Assembly: GCA_028095005.1 (NCBI GenBank)
Contig: CM051460.1
Location: 23,297,501-23,361,500 of the forward strand
DNA length: 64,000 nucleotides
Direction of reading: 5' to 3'
Origin: Rhynchospora pubera
Lineage: Eukaryota > Streptophyta > Magnoliopsida > Poales > Cyperaceae
The notes under the pieces are model-generated. The model worked only from the letters and a program-made list of their open reading frames with translations, had not been told where the DNA came from and searched no databases. The position numbers and the translations under genes were made by a program. Shown here in pieces: positions 47,350-60,500 of the stretch (position 1 is its first letter; each line of letters starts with the position of its first letter).

Positions 47350-49121
47350 TGTTAGAGATATGTCCTAGAAGCCAATCAGTTGGTAGCTATTATATTAGTT
47401 TATGTTATTGATGATATTTAATCATTTGTTCCTAGAGATTATTAATGACAGATCATTCAGGTTGAGGATCTGAATTGTAGATCTCTGTGGATCATTCGTT
47501 AGAATGACAATAATATCTCTAAAGAGTCCATAATCTTGATAATTAACAAGGAACATTAATTATCATATAAGATTAGTATGCAAGTTAAGTGATGATTAAG
47601 TTCTACAAATCATGGGTAAGGAGTTACCGACTTAATTGCATATGTGTATGTTACTGGAACATAGCACAGGACATGACCCAATGAAATAAATATATGGATT
47701 GTGTTATGTGTCATTATTTATTTCATACGTGTTTGATTCTGAGTTTGAGATGATTCAGTTTCTCCACATGAGGATAGGTTCTATAAATATCGTCTAACGT
47801 TGATTCCTGATAAGGGCTGCTATACGGACTTTATTTATGTTCTCTTGAATTGTGCGGGGAGAAACTGTTCATCAAGACAACCGTATGTCCCTCATTAGTT
47901 CACCTAGTGAGTGATGATATCTACTGGGCCCCTTGATGGAGTTGGATCGTATGCGCGCAACTAGGCGATCAACTCTAGATCAAGAAACGTATAATCTGCA
48001 AGAATGACACATTCCTATCTTGGATTATACACAGATATCATGTGACATAAGAATCAAAACAATAAGATATTATTTTCTTATGTAGGATTGAAGTATTGTA
48101 TTGGTACAATATTTATTTATGCGAATTGGGAATCATAACGTGTTGCTAGATACCGCTTATGATTATTGGAAATAAATAGTGATTTATTTTCCATGTCCAA
48201 CATAGCATAAATCCTCAAAGGGTCACACAAATAGAACTTTAACCATACGTGCATTATTTGTTTATTTGCAGTAGCGAGTACTGCGAATATATGATAAGTT
48301 GATTAATTAATTATATACCGTTATGAATCGTTATAATTAATTAACTCAAATGGATCATATAGAAATAATATAATGCATATGCTAATTCTAAATTAATTAT
48401 TAATATGTTAATAATTAAGTTAGTTCAACACATATTCTATTTGGGTCTTTATTTAATTAGTTAATTAAAAGTCCAAACTAGATCTAACTTGAGAGCAATT
48501 AAATGGACCACTAATTAAATGAATTAGAGGACCAAATGAACAATTGAGGCAGCCCATTTGGGCCCTTATTGTGGCCGGCCACCTAGTGGCATTATTGCAA
48601 TTTGTTGCAATCTATTTAGCAAGGTTATTAATGGTATAATATAAAAGGAAGTAAAAAGGAGCCGAAATTGATTGTGTGCAAAATGATCTTCTCTCTCCTT
48701 CATGGCCGGCCCTAACAAATCAAAGGAGAAAAAATGGTTTTCTCCATGAATTGATTTCCACCTCTCTCAATAGCTCATGTGTTGAGCGTTTCTTCTTCCT
48801 ATTAATTGGTTAATCGCGCGAAGAAGTTAAACAGGGAATTAGCTATCGCCTCGGACAAGCTAGCACTTGTCTTGAGACTTTGGTTAATCTTCTAGGTGGA
48901 CTCGAGGCAACCGGAGGCAGTCGCGAGGAGATGAGCACGCCACCGACTCCAAAAGATTGGACTCGAGCCTTCCGGATACGATTTCGGAAGAGGTAACCTC
49001 CTACCACTTCTCATTTTATGATGTTAATCACTTGAATAACTAGATCCGTTAATCGTGCGTATTAATTCTTTGTTAAATGTTAATAAAAATTTTAATTGCA
49101 CGTGGACTTGAGTTCCTAACA
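47350..49121 (+). repeat. 5' LTR of the copia element
   Basis: 1772 bp, identical on inspection to 55253-57024 (offset 7903). It contains two GGCCGGCC sites, one inside the 12 bp palindrome GTGGCCGGCCAC at about 48572, and a TATA-like box near 48636. Confidence 0.93.
48634..48649 (+). promoter_or_regulatory. Candidate LTR TATA box
   Basis: GGTATAATATAAAAGG within the LTR, about 480 bp before its end, followed by a CT-rich start region. Position fits the U3/R boundary; not proven. Confidence 0.45.
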
Positions 49122-49122
49122 G

Positions 49123-49134
49123 TGGTATCAGAGC
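49123..49134 (+). other. Primer-binding site of the copia element
   Basis: TGGTATCAGAGC one base after the left LTR, the usual initiator-tRNA-Met complement in plant copia elements. Confidence 0.85.
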
Positions 49135-52100
49135 GCTGGTCGTTATTCAAGTTTTTAACATTTTTGAATCGAGAAATTAGTAATTAACAAAGTTAATTAG
49201 TGATGTGCGTGCTTGCTGTCTGGAAAAATTCTGTTTTTCTGTTTTGTTACTTGTTTTTCGTGATGTAAATTTTTCTGAAATTTTTTCTATCTTGCTGGAG
49301 GTTGTAGATCTTTGAGTCGTGGTTCTTTTGGAGTTGGTTTCACTATTTTATAATTAGTTATGAATATTTAGTGAATTAAACGGTAACGGTGCGCAGATCT
49401 GCCTTTCTGCTGCACAGTTCTGTTTGTTGGGCAAGAAACACGTATTTTTTGGAAAATACCTACCTGTATCTTTTGGCTATAATTAATCTAGACTTGATAC
49501 TCTTTCTGAATATGTGTAATTTGTTACCTGTTTCGGATTTTATGTGTATGTTCAAGTATGGAAAGAATCGATATCATCAGATCTGTCTTTCTAAACAAGC
49601 TAGTTGTTTTGACAAAATAAAATTATTGAAAGACTTTTACAGAAAAGTGTTTGAATAGAGTTGTTCTATTTCGAATTAGGATTCTGTAAAAACTAGTTTC
49701 ATAATTTTTCGACAATGTTTGATGCTTCAATTAGGTCATAACTTTTCGGTCGTCAGTCTGTTTCAGAACTGGACTTGTTACTTGTATGACATTTAACTCG
49801 AAAATTTTGAATAGACCTTGCTGTTTCTTTTTCCATGGATAGGTAGCCAATTGTATGTGCTAAGTTTTCTGTGTAAATTGTTTATATGAAAACTGTAAGG
49901 AAGATGATCCTTTAGACCAAATGGTTGAGATGAAAAACAGAAAATCTGATAACGGTGTTTCGCGCACAATATCAGAATTTGTCTTTTTTTTATTCTCCCA
50001 GATGGTAAATGATCTCTCCCTGAAATTTTTACTGGTAGTTGTACTCATTGTAAGGAGCTCTCTGGATTTATTTCGGAATTTTTGGAGACCGAAAAATTTT
50101 GAATTTTATCGGGTCCCAAATTGTTTATTTTAATTAGTTAAAATATATTCTAATTAATCAATTAGTTGAAATGTTAATTAGAAAACTCCTTAAACACCCT
50201 CCTCTCTGTTTTTGAATTATAGATTAAATTTCAAAGGTTTAAACAAGTAGTTGTAATGTTAAACCTTTTTGCATTTGAAAAAAACGAGCGACAAGCATAC
50301 ACAAAGATTCTAATTAATGAAGTTAATTAAGAACAAGTGAAACATGTATATTGTATATGTGCTAACACGTTTATGTAGGAGGATCGTGGGTTTAGTATGG
50401 CTCAAGATTTCAATGCCTTGTGGTTTGTAATTGTATGCATGTGTGAATGTGTGTAATGCGGCCTTTGGTGCCATTAATTAATTTTGATTAATTTTAATGT
50501 AACTTGTGAGGCTTGCATGCCCCTAAGGCCTAGGAGGGAATTAGGATTTTTCCACATGTATTTATTTCCATTAATTATTAGATAGGATCTAGATAATTAG
50601 TGGGAGGTCTTGAATTAGATTAGTCTTGCTACATGGAGATGCGGCGAAGACTAATATGCAAGCTGGAGCCATACAAACCCACAACAATGTTTGTGTTTTG
50701 AGATGCATGTAATTATGTGATTGTTTGAATGCTATGAAATGTCATAGGATAGGTATGGGTGTATGTTGACACGACCACCAAACAAAGTCGCATAATAAAT
50801 GTCCCATTAATTTGATTAAGTCGACCGCCCTCCTTCTCTCTATCCCCTTCACGTCGTACGGTGTCCAAATGACGCATTCCGCCGACGCGGGACGTCATTG
50901 GTAAACCCTCGAAAGTCGGGGTGTAAATCGGATTTACTAGGAGCAAATAGAGAGAGGTTACTTATCGATGGACCCTAATCGGATTGGACATCGGGGCGAA
51001 GTTTGTGAATGTACATGAGACATTTCACAAACCAAGAGTCATATGGTTGATATGATTGGTTAGAGAACCTACCCTATCTAGTTGTGTTGGTGTTATGCCG
51101 ACGCTGGCATCTTCTCAACGAAAATGGGGATCTTGGAAACCGACTACATTTGGGACATTAAATGAATGTAGTGGGAGTTTTGTTTATTATTATAAATAAA
51201 ACATTGCATAAACTAAATGACCTTAAATTGAAATTGTTATAGATACTAAATGTGTTGCGATCAATCTTTGAAATAGAACAAACTCGTTTCTAAAGGAACT
51301 TACTTGGAGAAGTAGTACCGACTCCTAAGACATGTTCTTAGTGAAGAGAAACTTGAGTATGTTAATTCTCAATTTATTTCCTCGACCTCCTGTACGTAGC
51401 ATCGCGATACTTGATTGACTTTTACGAAAAGTTATTCAATAAAGCGAATGCCGATATCCTCATTTTAGGATCTCTAGACCTTTGGATTAGAGAATTCATA
51501 CGGACTAGATTTGTCTCCTACGCTCGCATCCACTTACTCAAGAATGAGTTCTTAGAGAAAGTAGATGTTGACTCAATCATTTATGATCGAGTAATGGAGC
51601 ATGAATTAAGTAAGAGAAACTTCTTTTAAGAAGGTACATGAAAGTTCCATTGGCTTGCGAACTGAAAGGTTTGAGTAGCTAATTGGCAACTAGAGATATC
51701 AAGATCTCCAATATCAAGGATTGTTGATATTGTCATACAATCTCTTCCTAATTAAATGAATGATATGATGTTACATTTCGCAAACTTGTTTGTGTAAATT
51801 GTAATTAGCTAAGTATTTAAGAAATACTTCGCTTAAGTATGAGTTGAGACTTCAAGACCCTCAATTGTGACCATGTGTCACATGAGATGTTTCATTTGCC
51901 GTTTATGGAGGCATTTGAAAGGTTGTCCGAAATACCGTGATTACCGTATGTTGTAATTCTTATGAATATTTGTCGTTCAAATTATCTCGCTATCTCTAAT
52001 TCACACTAGTAACTGGGTACTAGTTCATGAGCTCGCATTTAGTGAAATGTGTAAGCGATGAAGATTAAGAGAATATTCGAGAGTAGTGAAATGAACTCCG

Positions 52101-53700
52101 TATAAGGAAATGGTTTATTCGCTTAAACCACTACCAATGGATACGTAGAGTTGTCTTTACTAATAGGAATTGTAGGTCAAGTACCTCATTCCTTACATCC
52201 TAAAATTTTATCTCTATTCATATAGATGATGGATGATTATATTTTGTAAAAGACAAGCGATGTTCTTTTATTGTGGATTTGTTTATATGATTTCATGCCT
52301 ATTACCTGAATATGCTTGAAATGGATAAACGGGTTTTGAATGACAAATGAGATGCGTAAGACTTCACATAAAGTATTTGACTTTCATGTGAAATGACCGC
52401 TTAGTCATACATAAATGAGAATCGCATTATGAGAGTCTACATAGCGTAGATCTCATGAATCAATTCGATTGCGAATCAATTGAGAGATGCGAGTCATGTC
52501 TGTTGACAAAAGCGCCTTTGACCAATAAAAGGTTTAAGGACAAGTAACTTGATTAGGACTTATATATATCGATGTATTTAGACCTATAAGTACTTGTGTA
52601 ATGAATGGTTGTTGACACTTTACTACTTGACCAACGATCATAGTAGATATTAACATATCTATCTGATAAGGTATAAGTGTGAACCCTTTGACAAGTTCAA
52701 GGAGTTCAAAAGTGAAGTTGAAAGATCATTCAATAAAAGTAATAGTCTTATAATTAATCATGGTAAATAGCTAAGTCATATGATTTGATCTATTATCTAA
52801 ATAGTGTGAAAATAGTTTCATAACTCACTCCATTAGAAACATTATATTAGTATAGTGTGTCTAAGAATGGAGGTATCGAACTTTATTTGATATAGTTCGA
52901 TCAGTAATGAATCATATTGACTTAATCGACTCATATTAGGAATTCGCGTTCGAGGACAATTTTTTGTTTACACTGAATAATGTTCCATCGAAGTCCATTG
53001 AGAAAGATTTCTTACGAGATTTGATCTATAAGTACATTATTTCTCAAGATTTGGTGTTAAGAAGCTTATTTCAAGATTTGTTGATTTATAAGTTTGGACC
53101 CAAATAGAACGCTTAATGTTTTGTAGGATATCTTAAATTAATCGAAGGTACTACTTCTACGAACATGATAAGAATAAACTAGTTGTTGTTAATCATGACG
53201 TAGTCTTGGAGAATAATATTCTCAAGAATAAGTAGTGGGAGTAAAGTGAGCATTAAAGGAGTTTATGCGTCACTACAAGAAGTACCCTTGTGGGAAACTT
53301 GTTACTCCATACATGGTGCTTAGTGGGAGTTGAGCAGAACTTCATTCACAAGCCGTTGTGAAAGGAAGAAGTTCATGAGCACGCTCGCTTCTAATGACGA
53401 CTTAAACATCTCACGAGCTGATGTTGTTTGAGAAACTCAGTATATATGAGGATCAAAAACTTATTTTACAAGTCGTTGTGAAAGTAGTTCATGAACCTCG
53501 AGCACTAATCCTACAAAAGGTCAACAAAAGTGATTGTCTAACCGAAAGGTGTATAGACATCACGACATCCTCGTACCTGGCATATGAGGATCCGTTGATA
53601 ATTAAAGAACCGATGGAAGAATTTGATTCCACAAGTATGGTTTGAACCCATGTGATCTTTAAGTGCAATCCATGTATAACAACAAGGTATAGACCTTTGT
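49135..53700 (+). other. Copia internal leader and unrecognisable gag/pol region
   Basis: No frame over about 90 codons and no confident Gag, protease or integrase motif. AGTGGGAG, the core of the purine tract, recurs near 50600, 51171, 53236 and 53321. Short frames at 49389-49658, 51411-51629 and 53421-53645 are not recognised. The sequence is either heavily decayed or was replaced. Confidence 0.55.
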
Positions 53701-53740
53701 TAATGTTCATGAAGGAGCAATCCGACAGGAACATTCAGAT

Positions 53741-54935
53741 CTTTAAAGAAAGGATTGACATGGATGGCAAGTCGACTATGTACAAAGCACAGCTTCACGT
53801 TGTGGCTATGTCTAAGTCGATGACGAGTTGACTATGTACAAAGCACGGTTTTTCGCTTGTAGCTATGTATAAGTCAGTCAATAAAGATCATTCTAGCAGT
53901 AGTTGCATTTCATATATATTGATATATGAAAAGGTACATCAGAACCGTCTTCATTGATTGAATGAAGAAAGATGCTGTGTATATGACACAAATCGAGGTC
54001 TTAATTGATGCATTACTAGAAACATATGCGTGCCTTCAGGATCCATTAATGGATCGAAGCGAGCATTGTGGAATAAATATTTTGACAAGGAAGTCAAGTA
54101 GTTGATTTTCGTCAAAAGTATCTTGTATAGACAAGATATTCAGTAGGAGCATAATTGTGTTATTTGTATTGTACAAGTTAACTGGATATTATTTGGGAAA
54201 TAACATTAATTAAATGAATATTGTCAATGTCTCATTGAAGAATGATTTCTTGGACAAGTTCACCTAAATCCTAGGAAACAAAATCTATGGAGATAGATTA
54301 TGATGGATGTTAGGTTTGAGCAAATGTGCATATAATGACGAAGTATTCTAGATACATGAAAGGTAGACTCCAAATAAAGGATGTCAAACCACGTCATGTG
54401 GCATATAACTTGAGTTTGACTCGGTTTATTGCAACTCAATTCGAGAAGAAGTGCATGAAATAGTTCAAGCATTCTTTCGTTACGAGTTTCATTATGTAAG
54501 CCATTTATGCACATGCCCCAATGTATTGTATCCAAGGAATGTGACAAGCAGTTGTCAAGTGGATACATAGAAAATACGTTTGGACAATAATCAAGGATAT
54601 TCTCGAGTATCTTATGAGAAAGAGAAATATGGTTTTCATCTGTTATGATGAAAATGAGCTCGTGTAAGTTGTTACACTGATGCTATTTTCGAAAGATTGA
54701 TATAATCGCAATTGAGTTATGTGTTTTGCTTAAAGGTGGTATTGTAAATTTAGAAAGGTGTTCTAAATGGGATATTACAACCATTTCCGTCACCAAAGCA
54801 AAATACATAGCAACTTGTGAAGCAACGAAAGAGAATAGTTTGGATCAAGAAGTTCTCAGTCAAGCTGATATGATTCTATGCATCTCGAACCATAGCTTAG
54901 TCTTGAAGAACCCAATATCTGATTGGTGATCCAAC
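53741..54935 (+). pseudogene. Broken copia reverse transcriptase / RNase H region
   Basis: Conceptual translation in shifting frames gives recognisable echoes of copia pol. There is a DMDGKSTMYKAQL-like start of the reverse transcriptase (about 53755), a LGLSKCAY-like stretch (about 54310), and a VKWIH..IKDILEYLMR-like RNase H entry (about 54555-54615). Last comes GGIVNLERCSKWDITTISVT with AKYIATCEATKE (about 54735-54830). Stops and frameshifts occur throughout and the catalytic YVDD region is not readable. A ~57 bp segment near 53770 is duplicated in tandem (GACTATGTACAAAGCACRG twice). Confidence 0.75.
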
Positions 54936-55241
54936 TATGATCTATGACAGTATCACTAGATCTCATATGATGGTGATCAAGACTATATATATAAGAGTAT
55001 ATATATATGCGTAGGTTCAACCAAAAGTGGATAGTTTCGCGAACACAGCGAAGACTCTGACATAACCTCTACCTTAAGCAGTATACGAGATGCTATCGAG
55101 CATCCATACGTTATGGACGTATGAGTAACAGGCTTTAAGCGTATTATTTCTTTTGAGGTTCGAGACATGTATATATATAGATATATGACATCGTTCTCAG
55201 TTCTTCATTGGCCAGAAGTCACAGTTGATTGACTCTAGGCC

Positions 55242-55250
55242 AAGTGGGAG
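55242..55250 (+). other. Polypurine tract of the copia element
   Basis: AAGTGGGAG, two bases before the right LTR. Typical plant copia plus-strand primer. Confidence 0.8.
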
Positions 55251-55252
55251 AT

Positions 55253-57024
55253 TGTTAGAGATATGTCCTAGAAGCCAATCAGTTGGTAGCTATTATATTA
55301 GTTTATGTTATTGATGATATTTAATCATTTGTTCCTAGAGATTATTAATGACAGATCATTCAGGTTGAGGATCTGAATTGTAGATCTCTGTGGATCATTC
55401 GTTAGAATGACAATAATATCTCTAAAGAGTCCATAATCTTGATAATTAACAAGGAACATTAATTATCATATAAGATTAGTATGCAAGTTAAGTGATGATT
55501 AAGTTCTACAAATCATGGGTAAGGAGTTACCGACTTAATTGCATATGTGTATGTTACTGGAACATAGCACAGGACATGACCCAATGAAATAAATATATGG
55601 ATTGTGTTATGTGTCATTATTTATTTCATACGTGTTTGATTCTGAGTTTGAGATGATTCAGTTTCTCCACATGAGGATAGGTTCTATAAATATCGTCTAA
55701 CGTTGATTCCTGATAAGGGCTGCTATACGGACTTTATTTATGTTCTCTTGAATTGTGCGGGGAGAAACTGTTCATCAAGACAACCGTATGTCCCTCATTA
55801 GTTCACCTAGTGAGTGATGATATCTACTGGGCCCCTTGATGGAGTTGGATCGTATGCGCGCAACTAGGCGATCAACTCTAGATCAAGAAACGTATAATCT
55901 GCAAGAATGACACATTCCTATCTTGGATTATACACAGATATCATGTGACATAAGAATCAAAACAATAAGATATTATTTTCTTATGTAGGATTGAAGTATT
56001 GTATTGGTACAATATTTATTTATGCGAATTGGGAATCATAACGTGTTGCTAGATACCGCTTATGATTATTGGAAATAAATAGTGATTTATTTTCCATGTC
56101 CAACATAGCATAAATCCTCAAAGGGTCACACAAATAGAACTTTAACCATACGTGCATTATTTGTTTATTTGCAGTAGCGAGTACTGCGAATATATGATAA
56201 GTTGATTAATTAATTATATACCGTTATGAATCGTTATAATTAATTAACTCAAATGGATCATATAGAAATAATATAATGCATATGCTAATTCTAAATTAAT
56301 TATTAATATGTTAATAATTAAGTTAGTTCAACACATATTCTATTTGGGTCTTTATTTAATTAGTTAATTAAAAGTCCAAACTAGATCTAACTTGAGAGCA
56401 ATTAAATGGACCACTAATTAAATGAATTAGAGGACCAAATGAACAATTGAGGCAGCCCATTTGGGCCCTTATTGTGGCCGGCCACCTAGTGGCATTATTG
56501 CAATTTGTTGCAATCTATTTAGCAAGGTTATTAATGGTATAATATAAAAGGAAGTAAAAAGGAGCCGAAATTGATTGTGTGCAAAATGATCTTCTCTCTC
56601 CTTCATGGCCGGCCCTAACAAATCAAAGGAGAAAAAATGGTTTTCTCCATGAATTGATTTCCACCTCTCTCAATAGCTCATGTGTTGAGCGTTTCTTCTT
56701 CCTATTAATTGGTTAATCGCGCGAAGAAGTTAAACAGGGAATTAGCTATCGCCTCGGACAAGCTAGCACTTGTCTTGAGACTTTGGTTAATCTTCTAGGT
56801 GGACTCGAGGCAACCGGAGGCAGTCGCGAGGAGATGAGCACGCCACCGACTCCAAAAGATTGGACTCGAGCCTTCCGGATACGATTTCGGAAGAGGTAAC
56901 CTCCTACCACTTCTCATTTTATGATGTTAATCACTTGAATAACTAGATCCGTTAATCGTGCGTATTAATTCTTTGTTAAATGTTAATAAAAATTTTAATT
57001 GCACGTGGACTTGAGTTCCTAACA
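55253..57024 (+). repeat. 3' LTR of the copia element
   Basis: 1772 bp, same as 47350-49121 by inspection. Its right edge abuts the ATACC target duplication, and the CDC27B start codon is only about 530 bp further right. Confidence 0.93.
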
Positions 57025-57552
57025 ATACCCACATTCGCAACCGAGTAATCCAGCCGAACAGTCTAATTTATTAAATTCTCTCCAACGGGCTGAAACACTA
57101 AATACTGTACCAGTCTCCAGATAATATCAGGGATAAATCTTTCCGATATGGGAAATGACTGACACGCGGGGCCACTCTTTCTTTTCTTTTCCAAAATTGT
57201 TTTAATTTTTCCGGCGTTCTTTCCTCCTCGCTTAGTTCCTCGGCAATCTATTTCAAAATTGTTCTTTTCCGGCGCTCTTTCCGATATCCTCGGCGCAATC
57301 CTCTCTTCTTATACGGCGACACCGCACCTCCTGTTCGGAATTGGAGCTCCGACGCCTCACTCCAACTGCCCCTCTAATCTCAATCTGGTCTGTGCTCTTC
57401 CTCAGTTCCTCCCCTCTAATCTCCCCTTTCCGACGCCTTAACGATCCCTCTCTCTCTCTCACTCTCACTCCCTGCACCTCCTTGTTCCGTGCATTGCGTG
57501 CGTGGAGTGGAGTCTGTTGATGCGTCGTTTTCAGTAGAGAGACAGAGAAGAA

Positions 57553-60500
57553 ATGGAGGCGCTTCTGGCGGACAAGGTCCAAAGCAGCTTGGCTCAATTC
57601 ATGCCTCGCAATGCCCTTTTCCTCTGCGAGCGCCTCTGTGCCCACTTCCCTTCTGAGGTCAAAACCCCCTGCCTCTCTTCCTTTCCTAATTTATTTATTT
57701 TATTTATTTCTTCATAATCACCTCAACCTAGGGTTTTGTTGGAACGACCAACAATCTCTTCTTTTCGTAGCAGCTTCTTATACTCCCAATTTTCTCATTT
57801 TGTTGTTCTTGAAAGAATTAACTTGTTAGAAATGGATGGTGTCAAATTCTATTTGATGGTCAATCTGAAAAACACTTCTTGTTTAGGTGCTGAAATGTAT
57901 CTGTTCTGAATTTCAGATAAACCTGCAACTGCTAGCGACTTGCTACCTTCAAAATAACCAAGCTTATGCGGCTTACAATATATTGAAAGGTAATATGTTC
58001 TGCTTTTGTAGTTTTCTTTTTTTCTTAGTTTAATTTACTTTATGGTAGAAATGGTAGGTCGATTAATTAATGCTTACTTATTTGAAGTTACACCAGAACC
58101 TTCTATTCAAGGTTAAATTTATAAAAAAGATGGCTAAAGATGACTGCATCTATTGTCTTAGTTGGTTCATTATTTTGAACTTAGGGGAGAAATCAAAATA
58201 AGGTCAAAATTGGCAATATAAGGGTTGTACATTTCTGTGTGTTAATAATGCAGTTGGTATTACTGAATTTGTTGGATCAGTGGGATCTTACTGGCTCTTG
58301 TCAACCATGTTCTGTAGTTAATGGCATGATAATATCGGGTAAAATACTAAAATTATAGTAACAATTGATCAGTATTCCCTTCCCTTTTTTTCTTTATTTG
58401 AGTTCATAAATTGTTGATTTTACAATTGTTTGGGAAACTTTTATTTTTTCTTTGGTTGATATTAAATGACTGCAATGTTTTTTTTTTTTCAACAAATAAG
58501 GTTCAAGCATGCCACAGTCGAGGTACCTATTTGCAGTATCATGCTATAGAATGGATCTATTTAAAGAGGCAGAAAAGGCTCTGTGTTCCCCGAATGAACC
58601 GAATTCAGAGGTACTAACTTACCTTACTATGTCTTGCACAACAATGTGTTGTGTTTGCTACTGCCATACTGGTATATCAAGCAGATACTGCATTGTGGAT
58701 TTTTGCAGCAAGTTCAGGTCAAAACAGCCTAACTGATCTCCATTGTATTCTATTACTCTTTTGTTTTTTCTTTGTTAAATTTTTATAACGTGCTTCTTTG
58801 GGTTGTTTTAGCCCACGATTCTCTTTAAGTATAGCATCTGCGCTTATGATTTCCACCAACTTTGCGGTGTATAGTTTTTCTTCACTTATTTACTGATTAT
58901 AAGATTATTTGTCATTTTTTTAAGTACTTTAAATTATTGATTGGTAGGTTCCAAATGGTGCATCAGGGCACTACCTCCTTGGGCTGGTTTACAGGTTATT
59001 CTTATGCTCCATATTCGTAAACTGCGCGAGTAACTGTTTAGCTTTATGGCATGTCTAGTATTTTGTTAACAGTTCTACTATTTATTATTAATTATAGGTA
59101 TACAGGTAGAAAAAAAGCTGCAATTGACCATTTCACACAAGCTTTGGTGGTTGACCCCCTTTTGTGGGTTGCATATGAGGAACTCTGTGCTTTAGGTAAT
59201 TGTTTGTGGCAAACATTGAAAATTTAAATTTTTAAATATAAGGATTCTTTGGAAATTAGTCTGTGTAACAATATGTTCACAAATCAACACTTGCAAGTTA
59301 CAACTATGAGGTATATTTTCTATCATTTGTGAGTACCACTTACGTTTGGAGTGAAAAATTATTTTCTTTCAAATGTCGCCAGCAAGTTTGATGACATTCT
59401 TCAAATTAAGATAAAACTGCAAAAAAAAAGTATAGCAATGTTTTTTTTTTGTGCATATCAGTAGTGTTTGCTTTTTAATTTTGTGCACAAAGTTCAGTTC
59501 AGTTTGATAATCTACCTGCGTCGTTCATACAATACATTGTGTATTATAAATTTCTTTATGAAAGGTAAAATATTTATTAAAACATAATTATGCGCACAAA
59601 GTGTATATCGAGTCTATTGATCACCTCGTGAATATTTTCTTTTCAATTTAAAATTGATATATATCTTTTGATTAATTTTATTTCAGAAAAGTATACATGG
59701 TAGCAGCAATTTATCAAATTAGTTTGTTTTTATGATTCAGGGGCTGCCAAGGAAGCTAAAGAATGCTTTGGTGATGATGTGGCTCTGCGGATACACCAGC
59801 AACATTTTTCTGATCTGACCTCAAGAAACCTGAACATTTCTATTGATAAACAGGGTTTAGCTTCAAATGTGGAGACAGAACAGTTGCTTTCTTCTAATAC
59901 AGTAACCAGTAGCATGCCATCCAAGTATCTTACACCATATGACACCCCTTCACCAACTGCTCATCAGGTTTGTATCATTGTTGCCAATTTCTTTAATTAC
60001 TATTTTGCTTCTTTTCATTTTTAAGCATGGTGTATGGATCAGAAAATGGAGGTATGATTACGTGCGCCTTCGTATTTGAAGCCCTTATAAAATATATGAA
60101 TATCATACATATTAATTAGGACTTAGGAGTGGTATGAATTTGTGCTTGATGTGTATAAGGGTAATTTAAATCCCTTATTTATAATGCATGATTTCACATA
60201 TGCATGGGGTAAAATGGGTTGGACGAAATTATTAAAGTGGATTGCTTGTAGAGATTATTATTGCACGAACACATGCCACATAAAGAACTTCACAATAAAA
60301 GGAGTGATTAGAGATGTGATTAGTAAATATAAAGAATCCATCTGATTATGTCTCCTTTATACAAGTTTCAGGTATCAGGGAATGTTATCGCCCCGCCACC
60401 ACTCAATAGAAATCTCATGCACCTGAACAACAATGCATTAGGTGCAGATACTCCTACAAAGTCAAATTCGAATGCAACAGGTCAAGTTCATAGGAGAAAG

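Larger units (their letters stand above)
47350..57024 (+). mobile_element. Copia-type LTR retrotransposon, coding-defective (9675 bp)
   Basis: Two 1772 bp LTRs (47350-49121 and 55253-57024) start TGTTAGAGATATG and end GAGTTCCTAACA. The target duplication is ATACC (47345-47349 and 57025-57029). A primer-binding site TGGTATCAGAGC begins one base after the left LTR and a purine tract precedes the right LTR. The 6.1 kb interior has no long ORF; only broken pol pieces are readable near its 3' end. LTR length and opening sequence resemble the Angela/BARE lineage. The LTRs look identical, so the copy is young although its coding region is ruined, which implies mobilisation in trans. Confidence 0.93.
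46706..57050. mobile_element. Older TIR element split by the copia insertion
   Basis: The left end CTATGTTACTCGGATACTCC and the right end, which in reverse complement reads GGATTACTCGGTTGCG, share TTACTCGG. The interior has many GTATCCGATACG-type words (about 46735-46900 and 47320-47349). I know the TATGTTACTCGG end from common plant TIR elements. Without the copia element it would be about 670 bp. The copia target duplication ATACC joins its two halves. Confidence 0.5.

Noticed and set aside
57253..57645. 130-codon frame on the minus strand
   Set aside because: Shadow of the CDC27B leader and first exon; low complexity and rich in Arg and Glu.
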